A stretch of DNA of 64,000 bases from Spodoptera frugiperda (lineage: Eukaryota; Arthropoda; Insecta; Lepidoptera; Noctuidae): assembly GCF_023101765.2 (NCBI RefSeq), contig NC_064240.1, forward strand, positions 1,116,001 through 1,180,000, in the 5' to 3' direction. Below, piece by piece: positions 22,001 through 37,000 of this stretch. The notes beneath the pieces were generated by a model. That model worked only from the letters and a program-made list of their open reading frames with translations. It did not search any database and was not told the origin of the DNA. Position 1 is the first letter of the stretch; each line of letters opens with the position of its first letter. Both the position numbers and the translations under genes were made by a program.

Positions 22001-25000
22001 TGTCAACAAACCAATGATTTTTAATGTTTAAAAGAAGACCGGTTTAGTAACGACACAGAAATTATCATTGATCATGATTTTTAAGGGTCGAAAATCATCC
22101 AATGTCTTCTCCCACCTTGGACGAGGCGAGAGGGAATGTCAGACTCTTACTGACTAAAAACTACCCCGTTCCTACTCCTGCTTTTCGAGCCGGAGCCCCG
22201 GTAACCCGCTAGTCACTGATCATGATTATGTATAATAAATAAAAAATCTGAATATTTAAGCAAAATAAATACGTTATATAGGTACCGTACCGAAATATTA
22301 ATTTCCTTGCAACTACTTATAAACGTGTCGTACATAATTACATATACATTTAACCATGTAACGTAAATCAAAACACATTTACCCACATTCCGAACAAATG
22401 AAACACACATTTTACATTTTTTTAATTGAAGTTTTAAAACAATTAATGTAATTCCGTAAATGATGCGTAAACGAACTAAACCATGTAATCAATTTATGCT
22501 GTTTAACTTAAATCACTTTAAACTTACCTTACAATGTAATTGTTTAACTGCAATTTATATTAAAAAGTAAGCATGTAAAACAACTGTTTTAATAGAAAAA
22601 TGCGAAACTATAAGTGTAATATCAATGAAGCGCGTTATTATTTACAAACAATTTTAACACACATGTATTGAAAAAAAAAATCACGATAGTTATAAAAAAA
22701 TATCGAAAAAACTGCTTACCGATATTTAAAATTTCTTTCAACTTTTAAAATTTCATTCAAAAATTCGGGATGATGACAGGACGAATACGATGCCGTTATT
22801 GGTTGGCGAATTTTATTTAAATTTTAAAATAAGAACGGCCAGTCGCCGCCGCGTCCGACCGGCCGATGACTGAGTCGTGTGCTGGCGCAGCCTCGATATC
22901 CACCCACACATGCGCACTACGATAAAGGGTATCGGATTCGGCCATAGATTTTATTGAGTGTCATTGATTGGAGATGTGTTTTTTTTTTATTTTACTTACA
23001 GTTACACACGCTTTGTTTTTCTCGATGCGGTAACTGCGCGTAGGTTTCCGTTTTCCGAATTTAAATTAACGATAAACAGAAATCTGGTGATTGAACTATC
23101 GAATAACATTATTGGGTACTATCGAATAACAATAACGGGTTGGCCCCGTTATGATATTATGTTGTTAGGTATTTAAATACCGGAGCTGCGGACCGGCTCG
23201 AAAAGCAGGAATAAGAACGGGTGGTTTTTAGTCAGTAAGAGTAATACTCCCTCTCGCCTCGCTCAACATGGGGAAAGTAATTGGAAAATTTTCCCATTAA
23301 AAAAGGTATTTAAATATGTTACATTTGGTTCTAACGGCTGTTAGATTTTTTTCTTTTAGATTTTTTTTATTGTGTCGCTATTGATAATTAATAAATAAAC
23401 TTGCATTAAAAAATAATAATGTCCGTTTAAGTTCTTACTAGAAAATTTAATCTTCAATTTTATACAATCAGAGATTCTAAAAAAGTGGGTAGTTCTTTTT
23501 GGCAAACAAATTAATTATTTTTGTCTACATTACTATTACACATCTACGAAATAGTCTTTGGCTTGTATTTACTTGTGTGCTGCAAGACAGCTTGCAAGCT
23601 TCACTGTCACCGTCGGTACAGTCCTCGACACAAGTGCTCAACAACAAACTTTACGCAATATTTGTTTACAGTTTATTTAAATTTCAAATATTAAAATAGT
23701 GTTTGAATTGCAATTTATAGGTATATTAAATTCGTGACTGAATAAAGTTAAGTATCATTATATTTGTATGTACAGTCCGGAAGAAAAATAAATGATTGAT
23801 TGATTGATTGATTGTCATTTTTTAAGTATGCAATAGTGCATAAAAAAATTAACACTATGATATTCGCAAAATTTCCTTTGAATTTTATTTATAAATATGA
23901 TTGACTTATATGAGTATATTAATATTTAAATTCCATTCAAAGAATTATTTAATTCAGAACTGTCTACTCGGAATGAGGTGCAAAAAAATGTTGATAAAAA
24001 AGTTAACGAGTAGAAAAAACACGTGAATTTTGATTTAATTAAGAGTGGATAAAGTGTGCACATCCCAAGGTTAATGGACGCGAGGAATGTAGTCTGCAGT
24101 TATAGGAGTTCAATTACAAATCACATTAAGTAGTTCTTAACTGTAGTTTATTTTAAATATCCCTTGAATGTAAACTTATTCTCAAATGCGATTAGTATTC
24201 ATCAGCAATTTTACTTACACGTCGATATTTTAACATAATTATGTTTCCATGAGGATCGAAGTTAAAACAATTGCGGTCCGTCGTGTACTTCGATCTGTCG
24301 AATAGACAACAGCTGCCTGATAACTAGTAATTATAACCGATTTTCGTGAAAGCCAACGCAATATGCATAGTTAAGTGTTTGAGAGTGATGAGGTTACCGG
24401 GGGCCTACTTACCCCCCTTCCCAATCTTCCCAATCCGCCATTCCCATTAATTCCTAACCCGCAAAAAGCCGGCAATGTACTTATAATGCCTCTGGTGTTT
24501 CGGGTGTCCATAGACAACGGCGATTGCTTACCATCAAGTGATCCTTAAGCTCGTTTACCGGCTTACACCACAAAAAAATACTTAAATTTTATCATACACC
24601 CATTGCAAATATAAAAACTCGATCATTCACTAATAAATTAACCTACAAACCCGAAAACATAAAACAAACTAGGTTATAGACGACACATAGTTTTAAAAAT
24701 ATTATGTGAACACAATGATTGTTTGGAAACGTCTCTGGAAATATTTATGCGAGTTAGTTACGAGTACATACTGTTCATCTGTGATATAAGTTTTATGCTT
24801 AAAGCGTATGATTTATTACACAACCAATTAAACTTAACTGAGAGATTCAAACTGATTATAAAAAATCCCAATGTCACTTTTTTTGTAACTGAATCAGAGT
24901 GTAGGAACACATGAAAAAAGTAATAGTAATAGCGGTCCCTATCTTATCAAGAAATATATAAATGTGATCCTTCACCAAGAAAGTTAAGAATTCTTGTAAT

Positions 25001-28000
25001 ACCTAAATAGACAAATGCGTAATAGTACAACATCACCACGCGTAGACTTGTAAACTTATCTACAAGTTAGTCTGACTCATTAATGAATGCTCAGTCTCAG
25101 TTACACGGGCACACCTATACAAAGATACGTCACTAAGTAAACAGCTTCTACACTCAATGAAGACATACAATCAGCTGTTTTATGTCTTTCGTAGACATAT
25201 AGTACAGACAGATAGTAACGACCGAAATTAAAAACCAATCTCAATCCAAAATTCCTAGATTACTAAGATACTAAGCAAAGTTTTATATCAATCTTAAGAT
25301 ATTGTAATAATTTTGATCCACGTGTTATATCTTGAAGTGATTAATTATTGGCTATAACCGGTAGCGAGAAAATTCTCAACAAAACCGTACATTTTCTAAG
25401 AAAAATTGCGGCGTCCAATTTTTATCACACATCAACAACCAGTGCTGACCAAAGACCTCTTCTCGCACACAGAAGGTTTGAGCATTAAGCGCGTGCTCAA
25501 TATGGATTGGCGATATTACAAATTTTAATCAGGTTTGATTAAATAACAACCATAATATTTATTGGTACGATTATTACTTTGTTATGCAATCACTGACGTA
25601 TGTGAGCAATAAAAATGCACTTTATTTTCCAAGAATTTTCAATAATATTACTAAAAGATTTCAGAGAAATGTAACGTTTATATTGCCAGTGTAACAGGTC
25701 TTGAAAACACGATCTAGAAAATAAACTGGTATTATTCATATTAAATTTTAATGTAAAAAGGTGTGAAACGCACTATGTTTATCATAAATTAATAGGTATT
25801 AATGATATGCTTGAGATTGAATGACTAATGTAAGTAATAAGAATCTTATGATTATCAATAATAAGGGTAATAATTTGATGTTATATTAATAATATAATAA
25901 CGAGGTTGTAAAATTAACAGTGAAGTTAATATAAATCGGATATTTACCATGTTTATTAGTTTTTGTGAGTTTCCAATATATCCCATTTTAAGTTCTAATA
26001 ATATTACTAATGACGATGTCAGTTTCAAAACCTGTGCCATAAATTTATCAGACATACCTGTTTTTTTCTACGAGGTAAATGACTAAGTTTCGTTAAAAAG
26101 AGACAGGAGAGGTACTTAATTTAAAAAATATATATTATATGCTTTAAAAAATTTGCAACAATTATTTAAGATACGTATTTTTCTTGTATATTTTTTCTCA
26201 ACATTTTGTCTTTAATTATTAATTTATAGACAAAAACTTTTGTGAGCGACAGTACGGCCACTAAGCACGTTCGCGCGGTTTACCGTTGACTCATCACAGT
26301 TTACATACACAAAGCTAGCTCGCAACGGTACATGCGTGTACTCAAACCAACTTAAAACGTTTTACGATCATGCAAAATTGGAATGTGCACTACAAATTTA
26401 TTAAAAAGTAAAATTATTAAAAAGTAAACGTTACTAGGTAATTATAATGAATTAATTAGTTATGTATTTGTAAATGATTAAGTTATAACATTTTTTATGG
26501 TATAAGCCGGTAAACGAGCAGACGGCTCATATTAAATATTACAAATACGAAAGTTTGTATGTTTGTTACTCAATCACGTCAAATCGGCTATAGACATCGA
26601 GGTAAAAGGTACAGGGGTAGTTTATGGTATAGAATAACACATAGGCTACTTCTTTATCCCACGAGAACATGGGCGAAGCCGCTGGCAGAAGCTTGTTAGT
26701 AATACATTTACATCACAATATTTCTCAAATCTTCACATCATAAGAAATATTGTGAAGCAAACCTCCTCAATATTTCTTATCATAGCAAGCCACCGCTATT
26801 AAATTAGGTACCTAAGTACATACTAATAAAAACACGTTTTATAAATTCCCTATTTAAGTAAACAAGCCTGTTAATGTATGGACAATTTGCATACTGATTA
26901 CTTAGTAAGTGACTCATACAATGTTTTACTTGGGGTTTCCCAAGCTAGGACGTGGCCACCTCTTTCATTTTATAGCGTTGTGTAAGCCATATAAAGTTGT
27001 TCGTGAAAGTAAATATACATACATATAAACATACAGGTTTAGTTAGTATGTGTACACTTTACTCATAACATAGCTGATGAAAAGACCCCGAGCTGGGGAC
27101 TAGCTGGTAACCGAGGCTCCGGCTCGAAAGTAGGAGATGGATGCAGCAGGAACGGGATAGATTTTAGTCAGTAAGAGTCTGACTCATCACTCTCGCCTCA
27201 CCCAAAGCGGCCCAAAGCACCATAAAAAAGAGCTGGTGAACAGTGCATGTTTATTTGTGGTTCCCTTTGTCTACCCCTTCGAGGTCTGACGTAAATACTA
27301 CCTATTATATATATTATTTCTTGAAATTCCTTAAGTAGGTACATTCAATGTGTACATTTATTGTGAATGTGAAGAATCAGTAAAAATTTACTGATCCCTA
27401 CTTAATATGAGATCTTTGACTAAACTTTAAGTGCACGGTTGATGCAGTGGTTGGGTGACCAGCTACTGTGCAACGTAATTAAGTAGCTTTAACATTGTAC
27501 AAAATCTTGAATAGAACCCAGAGTTCAACAACTTACAAATGCAAGAATAATCACTTAAGCAATTAGTGATTTCCACATAAATAAAAAATATGCATAAATC
27601 TAAAAAAAATATAATTATCAAGCAAACTAGCTAAATATACTTATTACCTACTGTAGTCAGTTTTTTGCAAGCAGCTTGAACTGATGTTCAAAAAATGCAT
27701 CGTTTAATTTAATTATTCATTAGATAAACTCCTAAAGAAATCAGGGTCAAGGTTCGTTGCACTTTTGAAACCTGATCGCGTGCCACTTCGAAACACATCT
27801 TCTATTACATAATCACTGACTCGTTAGTCCAGTAGTTGCCTGGTCAAAATTCTATTCTATTTATTCTGTTCCATCGTGCTGAGGTTCACCAATGGGTGGG
27901 TAATGGTGCTTTTGCCACCAGAGATGTTCTATGCTACATTGCTGTGAATGCGTTTAGCTTCCATTAATCATATTTATTGTTACATACAGCTAAGCTACGT

Positions 28001-31000
28001 TTTTGTTTAATTTAGAAAAATCAGAAAATTCAAAATCCCAAATTCTATCGGAAGTCTTTATTCTACGCGGACGAAGCCACAGGCAACAGCTAGTCGTAAA
28101 ATAAAATCTAATGACATGTATGACTTTAAATTACATGGAGTTTTTTAGTTTCGTATCCGTTCATATCGACACGCCTAAAAACTAAAAATAAACATGACTG
28201 ACGATGTTTTGTTTTTTATTTCTTGGTTTTCTTTGAATTTTATGTACGCAAGAGTCGGAAAGGTATGTAGGATAATTGTATTGATCAGACCCCTATATCC
28301 ATAATATGCTGAGATACCAACTGTAAAACTTATTCAATTGATTTTTAATTCTAATTGGTTCGTACTAAAATCGAAAATGCATTAAAGAAACTAGATGGCT
28401 TTGATTAGATGGACCTACCAATATCTGTGCCCATATATCGACAGGTTTTAATTTACAGACCTACCTTAACGTGAAAATCACCTGATTACTCAGAACATAC
28501 GAGTACTGTGTGTATTCTGTCACTTCCACAAACCTAAATGAGCCTAACCAATCCACTTATGGCTATCTGGCCAAAAATGTCTAGGAAGATTACCTATCTG
28601 AAATTGTGGTAATTCCCACGAATATCTACTCGTAGTTTATAGCAATGTACCTAGATATTATTGGAGTCTCTTATACATATACAAATTAATTCAAGAATAC
28701 AATCTACTTATCACAACCAAAAAGACTGCACCACAACAAAACCGGTGTGACCTCGAAAACAATTGACTAACACTTCACAAATCCTTCCAAATTCACCTTT
28801 CTTGAAGTCTATTACCAAATCCTATACAACACAACACATTATCTACATAAAACAACATATTTCCAAAAGGACCACATTCCAGTACAAAAGGACCAACTTC
28901 TTTCACAATAATCACAGAACACTTACAAAGTTTTTACACGTAAAACTTCATAACAGTTACGGAATAATACGACATGGTCTAACACGTCTAGTTTTGTTAA
29001 CAAAACGCACGATACTAGCTCTAGGAAGCGATAGTTTGCGCGTTCCAACAGCGTACTAGTGGGGGATGTTATACAATCCAAGTTAGGATGTCGACAAACT
29101 GCGTGCTGTGGTCAAGCTGTGTGCTATCTTGTGGTTATTGAAGTACATGATGAGGTTATTCCAGTATCAGTACCTAAGCAATGACTTATTTACATGCTGT
29201 AGTTATTGCTTCCTTGTTATAGTTTTAGGAATTTATTAGATGGCCTTTATCCGAGCCAACTCAACAATCGATTATTATAAAAATTATGTTAGAATAGAAA
29301 GTGCATCTTCGTTTCTTGATAAACTATTTTCATTACAAAATAGCAGTGGGAAACTCATTATTGCATGAAACCATTCCATACTAGGTACATGTTGTAAACA
29401 TATTACGTAGCTAACAATAAAATGCTAAGGGTGTGGTTGACACAGGACAATATGATCATTCAGTGTACCCATATTCACAATATCACACTTTTATTGACCA
29501 GCTGCAGTACAGTAACTTTAATATTTCATCTCTTGTAGGAGACCTAAATGACGACATGGATATGAAAACGCAAAACAACAGTAAAAACCATGACGAAATG
29601 ATGACAAAAGATACAAATACAAGTATGGTCCTTTCATACGAAAACTTGTGAGTAAAAGGACTAGAAACATACCTTTAATTTCGGAAATATTTCGGTTTAA
29701 TTTAAAGACCCACACTCATAGCACTATTCTAGCATCACTAATATGTTTTTTAAATATGCAGATTTTCAAAAAAATTAGCTAAAAAAATTGCTAAAAAACT
29801 GGCTAATATCCGCATAGTACGTATCACCGGTAGCGAACAATTCCCACGCGAGGCGCATCATTACAAATTGCGACCGTCTACCTGACACACTACCTATTAC
29901 ACGATTACAGAGTCACTAACTTACTGTACTGAATGAAATTATAATTAAACTGTGTTTCTTGTAACTCTTGCAAATATTATGACGTTACGAGTCCGATGTG
30001 AACATCTGCAGGGGACATAATATAAGCCTAGCCTAGCCTAGCGGGCTACCCGGGCTCCAGCTTACAAAGCAGGAATCGGAACGGGGTGGTTATTAGTCAG
30101 TAAGAGTATGACACTCCCTCTCGCCTCGCCCAAGGCTAGAAAAGTCATTGGTTGATTTTCCCCCACAAAAAAGGCAACCTTTATTAGTCACAAAGTCCAT
30201 AATTCACGCGAGCGAAGCCGCGGACATCAGCTAGTCAATTAATAATTATGGCTCTCAATGGCAATACCACCACCTTTATTTAAATTATTTTTCAATAATA
30301 TTGTCCTAGAACCAGACCCGTGCGTGCGGCGCGTCGCTTTCCGCGTGCGCCTCAAAGAGTCATCAGACCACCACAGATGGGGCACAGTAGTGCAGATGCC
30401 TGATCCGGAGCTGCGGACTACCTAGCGGACTTTCCGGGGCTCCGGCTCGAAAAGCAGGAGTAGGAACGGGGTGGTATTTAGTCAGTATGAATCTGACACT
30501 CCCTCTCGCCTCGCCCTGGCGAAAGAAGTTATTGGATGATTTTCCCCCCTTAAAAAAAAGTTCCTACCTACATCTAGTAGCATTTTTGCTAAAGGCATGA
30601 CGTAATATGCACTTCTAAGAATTCTGCTAAAGTTGTATGGCAAAGAGTTACCGACTGGCACTAGACATGCTTTAACTTCCTCGTTTCTCAGCAACGTACG
30701 TAGGATTTCACGGTAATTCCAACATTTATGACTATATTATGACTATCCGATGCATGTAGACAAGAAACATTTTTATTTTGATACGAATATTTTTGTCTGA
30801 ATGGAAGCTGAAGACCGTAGCTGATGGGACATATCACCAGGGGCTCCCTTGTTAGGGGGTGAGTGCCAGTAGCAATAGCATCCTATCTATGATTGCCAGC
30901 AGGCTTGATTGTGCATTTTAATTACTGCTACAGCTACTGCTACAGAGTGCCGGCAGCAGTCGCACTTGCGACCCCTGGACCGACTGAGGCAGGCAACTAT

Positions 31001-34000
31001 GAGTCATGTTACTTGAAATAACTTGAAAATAAATTAATTTACAGACATGAATTGAAATTAATTCGTTATATCTAGCAAGTTAAGCAGTCAAGCAGCATTT
31101 TTTTTAAATGTGGGAGATCCATGCTTCGGCACGAATGGGCCGGCTCGACCGAAGTGATACCACGGCCTCACAGAAACCCGACGTGAGACAACGCTTGCGT
31201 TGTGTTTTGTTGTATGATTGAGGTTACCGGAGGCCCAATTACCCCCCTACCCAATCTTCCCAATCCCCGATTCCCCAACAACCCTTATATTCTTAGCCCC
31301 CAAAAGGCCGGCAATGCACTTGTAATGCCTCTGGTGTACCATCAAGTGATACGTCTGCTCGTTTGCCGGCGTTTTTCATAAAAAAAGTCATGCAATTCAG
31401 ATTGCACATAAACTGTGTTAATCGTTGCGATGATACCAAAATACTGTTTGGTAAAATTTTTGTCACAGCATTAAGGCTTGAAACTTTGTATGAATGCATT
31501 ACAATTGTAAAGTACTTACATTTTTTTCTCCATTTAAATGAAACCTGTTTAGTCACGATTCTTCGTGATATTGAAACATTCATGTATACAAGATACTTGT
31601 TCAACATACCTTAAATGGATACTAGAGATCGAGAGCGACCAATTACATTTTGAACCTTATTTTATAAGTAGTAAGGGTGAAATATGAATAATGTTTATAC
31701 ATATTATTTATTGATACGCTAGTACATGAGATAGTAAACCTACCATACATTGTTTTATTTTGTATCTAAAAATAAAACTAAGGAGCGAGAGGCGTGAGAT
31801 CCTGTGTGTTCAAAGTCAAATTCAAAGCATTTATTTCAATTAATCCTAAAATTAGGCACTTTTGAAACGTCAAATTGAATTGTCCGTCAGTCTGTCAGTA
31901 AAGGTAGGTGTTAGTTCCAAAGTGTCGCTTCGAATGGTTTTCTTTAACTATACTTCAGTACATAAAGGGTTTCGGAAAACTTAAATGGTCGTCAAAGCAG
32001 GAGATCGCGTGGACGTTCCCCAACGAGATGGAGCGATCAGGTGAAGGACTCGTCCTCAAAATTTTACACGGTTGTAAGAGACGCGCTGGACAGAAACCGC
32101 TGGAAGCAGATCATCTACTCCAGATGCAACTTCAAGAAAAGAGTATACTCCTTTTTTAAAGGCCGGTAACGCACCTGGGACTCCTCTGGTGTCGTGGGTG
32201 TTCATGGGCGGCGCTGATTGCTTGCCATCAGGTGACTCGTCTGTTCGTTTGCCACCTATTCCATAAAAAGAACTCTGATGCTGACCACGATCCTCAGACA
32301 TGAGGGTACGACCAGAGAGAGAGTGAGAGAAAGGTTGTTAAATGAAAATATAGACCACAAAATAGGTAAGTAAATACGTCTTTGAAATAATATTTAAAAC
32401 CATGAATACTTTAGTACATAATGAACTAATACTGGGCTTTAAATGATCATCAAACAATACATGTTTTGCGTGCAATCCACATTCAATGAACTAGTGGCTC
32501 CGCTTTTTTGCTCCCAAGTATATAAAATATGTGCTAAGGTCGTATATTCATTTGTAAATCGCATTTATGAATAGGATTTTAACGGAACTCGTTTAAAAAT
32601 ACTCATAGGTATTGAAGTGCAAAAATATTTTATTCATGTGTATTTTTGATGTAGGTATTGATAGTAAAGGACACGAAATTCCAAACCCCGTTATGGTAAC
32701 TAAGAATCTTTTTAAAACCCGTAAAATGTTCAATGACTGCCCCGAGACGGGAGCTTTTGTTCAGCAGTCGTACTCAATAACAATGAACAATTTTATTCAA
32801 CTTGCGGAATACCTAGCGAGTTACTAGGGCTCTGGCTCGAAAAGCAGGAATAGAAACGGGGTGCTTTTTTAATAATAAAATCCTTTATTCAGTTTAGTCA
32901 TAAACCCACCAAACTGTTAAAACAGTTTTAGTTAGTAAGAGTCTGACACACCCTCACGTCTCGCCCAAAGCAGGAGAAGTTATGATGATGGATGATTCTC
33001 CCAACCAAAAAAAAAAAGAACAACTCAACTGATAAGATAGTTAGGTATCTACCTACTATTTCTAAACTTCCAAATACTACGAGACTAGGTACCTACTAGT
33101 TGGAAAGGTCAGTGACGTTTAACAGTTCATCGACTCAGGTCGTGGCTTTATTTCATAAGTTTAATAAACCAATTTAACTGTTATAGATATTTATGTCGTG
33201 GTATGTGTATGTGAGCTATGCAATTTTCAATAGCGTCCCTAATTAATATAATATTTATTAACCGACTAAAGGAGATTATTAGTTTGACCTGTATGTATTA
33301 AACCTGAACCAATTTTGATTCTTGTTTTCGGAATAGTATTTTTTACTCTGGAGGAGATTATAGACATATTTATTAACTTACTTAAAAAACGGAGGCGGTA
33401 AAAAATATTGATGGTGGTTCTCTTTTACAAAAATACAACAAAAAACTAAAAGTAAATAGCAATAAACGACTATTGTAAGTACTGATAGGTTATCCACTCA
33501 CTGATGGGTTAGAAGCCGGTGTCATAAATTCTAAACAAACTAAACATTAAAACCTTACAAAGTACCTAATATAAAAGCTGTTTACAATTTTGTGACCATT
33601 AGGTTATATTATTTTGATATCGTTGGAAGTAGGATTTCAAATAATAAAAAATATGTTGTGTGCTCAGCATGTAACGCCATCTATCTTCAAACGCACATAC
33701 TACATTATTTATTAAAACGTTTTCAATCTTTACTCACAAATGCTTTTAATGTCATTTTATAAACAAAATATTAATTTAAATTGAAGTTAGATAATATTAA
33801 CATTAAATACTAAACAAAATTTAAATAAAAGCGTTGAAATAATGTATGTCGCTTATTACGCCATCTTGCGTCGAATAGCTGCACTAATATTTTACCCATT
33901 TCTGCGAATCACTCATAGATGGCGCTTCAATAAATGTACGTATTTCAAGATGTAAAATAATTACCGATTCATAGCTCTGCATACATGTTTTTGACATTTT

Positions 34001-37000
34001 CCATTCATTTAATTTTTTTAAACCTTGGCAAGATGCAGATAATAGCTATAAAGCATTAAATATTTACAATAGCCGACTGGCCGCCATTAATGGACTAACC
34101 ATTATAATTCACGTTGTGCAATAATAGCGCCGGCGCACCATTGTGGGTGACACTGGCACGCTAATACTGACAACGAAAATGCTGGCTAACTGGCTGACTG
34201 ACGTACTTAACACGTGCGCGCAACAATAGGCAGAGTTGGTCTAGTGTTGGTGCTATGCATGTATGCAGTAGGATTTAAACAGTACCTACCGACCTAAATA
34301 ACGTATCTAAGCATGACACAATTTTTAAAAATATGTAATAAGTTGTAAGTCATCTATTGTTTTAAATAGTTCGTAACAAGCAGTTTTTTCTTTAAGATTC
34401 ATTTGGGAAAACATAATATTTTAGCAGAATTAGCATTTGGGCCCATGCCATTCTGCAGCTCTTCATGCACTAGCAGTTTATGAATATCACGTCACCTCAG
34501 TATACCGGACTCTAGCTTATACAATGTGATAGGGGTGGGACTTCTAACCCGTTAAGGCTGAGTACTACATCTAATTTTATCGACAAAAAAAATAATATGG
34601 GGGGTTGAACCCCTAATTGAAAATATTGAAAAATAGTGATTTTTTTCGGTAAAAATAATTCACAAATGATTTTTTTTCTCACCAAAACATTATCAAACAT
34701 ATGAAAAAAGTAATGAATTAGTTAGCCAAGGTGGGTAGTTGTTTTTTTGTTTCTACGACGCATACAACCTTTGATATCAAAAAAAGTAAAAACAATATTA
34801 AAATAGCCATAACTTTTAGGGGAGGGGATTCGACCACTTCGATCCCCGACTTTTGTCGATAAAATTAGGTGTAGAACTCAGCCTTAACGGGTTAGAAGTC
34901 TCGCCCCTATCACATTGTATAGGTAAGCTGTGGACTACCTAACGGGTTACCGGGGCTCCGGTTCCAAAAGCAGGAGAAAGATTGGGTTGGTTTTTAGTCA
35001 GTAAGAGTCTAAAACTCTTTCTCGGCTTGCCCTAGTCGGAAGAAATCATTGTATGACTCAAAAAAGCCTATATTTGGCATCGTGTGGTTTCTTTTGTAGA
35101 TTTGATTGGTTCTGGAACATGTTTGGTAACATGTCCCGCTGCCAATTCAACTTGCTAATTCGTCGGACTATACTAACTATCTCATTTCAGTTTCGATCCT
35201 TAAAAGAACTCCCACTTAGGTATTTAATTGAATTACCTAAGTATTTATAACCTACTGACACACTTCTAAGAGCAAGAAGCGATCTAATGAGCCGTGACGT
35301 CGTTTGTAGGTAATAATTGAAAAATAAAAGTAATTTCTAGTCGGGAAAAAACCACTCAGTCCATTGTTGAAGCTGGAATAGAAATAACTTGGTAATTTGG
35401 AGTCGACACGCGCGCACGCAACATACCGCGGAGTCCGCAGACTAATAGCTGACTTTGTATTTCTTTTCTAATGAAGTATTATGGGAATCTTGTGTTTATT
35501 CTTGTACTAGCTTCTGACAGCTGGACAGCAGACCTACATCGGACATAATCTACCCTTGTTTCTAATTTCATCCTGATCTGCAGCCGACATACAAATATAC
35601 ATGTAAACTTTTACATTATAATATTAGTATCGACTATTTTTTGTATAGTAAGGCAGAGTAATTAAAGTTATGGAGAGCTACCTTTGTTTTTTTTTAATCC
35701 ATTACACAAAAACGATATCACAGGGTTTCTTTCGTAAGGTTCAGTTGCATGTTCATGTTTGATAATGATCATAAATCATAAAATTATTACTATCATTGTC
35801 GTTCCCTAAGCCTTCTAAACCTTCAAATTGGGCGATTGTCCAGCATAGGCATTCGCTGTTTACTGCTTTCTTCATTTCTTACTACACTACATTGACGCCG
35901 CGACGACGCCAGTGCATCGACAAACGTTCGTATTTACAGGCGCTCTAATTAGTAAAGTTTGCAATAAATCTAGGTAGTTAGATAACACGTGAAATCGTTC
36001 GCGTGGAAATTATTACAGGAAGTATTTGTTTCAGTATTACGTTCGGTTCCGCCATTGAAGTAAAGATAGCTGTCTACTATATGAACACAATTTTTTTTAT
36101 AAGTTTTGTCAAGATTACTAACGATCAAGTCCACTATCATACATTAGGTATACAGCATACACCAAGCTTGAAGTTATATACCGTGCCATTCAATATCCCA
36201 ATTTTTACTTTAACCAGCCAAGAAATTGAACTCAAAATCCTTTGATCAGCAATCGTGCTGGTAACCACTAAATCAATAACAAATTACTCAGCTTATGAAG
36301 TGTTGGAGAGCCAGGTTTCAACACGAATGGGCCGGCTCGATCAGAGTAATACCACAGCCTCACAGACAACTGACGTGAAACAATTCTGGTATTGTGATTC
36401 GTTGTGTGACTGAGGTTACCCAATCCCCCATTCCCCAACAACATTTTAATTACCTACTTGCAATGGAAAAATAACTAAACTAAAACTTAATTACGACTAG
36501 AGATAGATCTGCTACGACTTAGGCTACATAATACCTCAACTCACTAGCCTGCACATCAAAGATAGCCTACTTTAGCCTACACAGAATAGTTTTAGCTTGG
36601 TCGTATGAAATTCAGCTTAGAGCCGCATGTGCTTTGTTATGTACCAGCTGCAAATGAATTCAGTTAGTATACAATGAAATTAGGAATAAAAATTAAATGG
36701 AAATTCAGTTTCAGTAAGCCTGATAAAAAAATTAAATATATCCTCATCAAAAAGATAGTGATCATAGAGTGGAATACATATTTATTACCATCACTCCTCG
36801 TCGGGCGGGTGTCGTAAGAGCCATCGCACACATAAACGGCACAGATACGGCACGGTACGGCACGGCTGCGGCACAACGTTTTATTTGTTTTGGAAACAAT
36901 ACAAAAATGCTGAAAGCGCGCTGTGAGTGCGCAGCCCCCGTGCTTATAGCCTTTTTGTATTGACGTTATGAAATATATCATACGAAATAAGATTTAATGT

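Noticed and set aside
31293..31614. Opposite-strand frames of 83-104 codons
   Set aside because: They overlap the 3' end of an R2 repeat and its flank; not coding.
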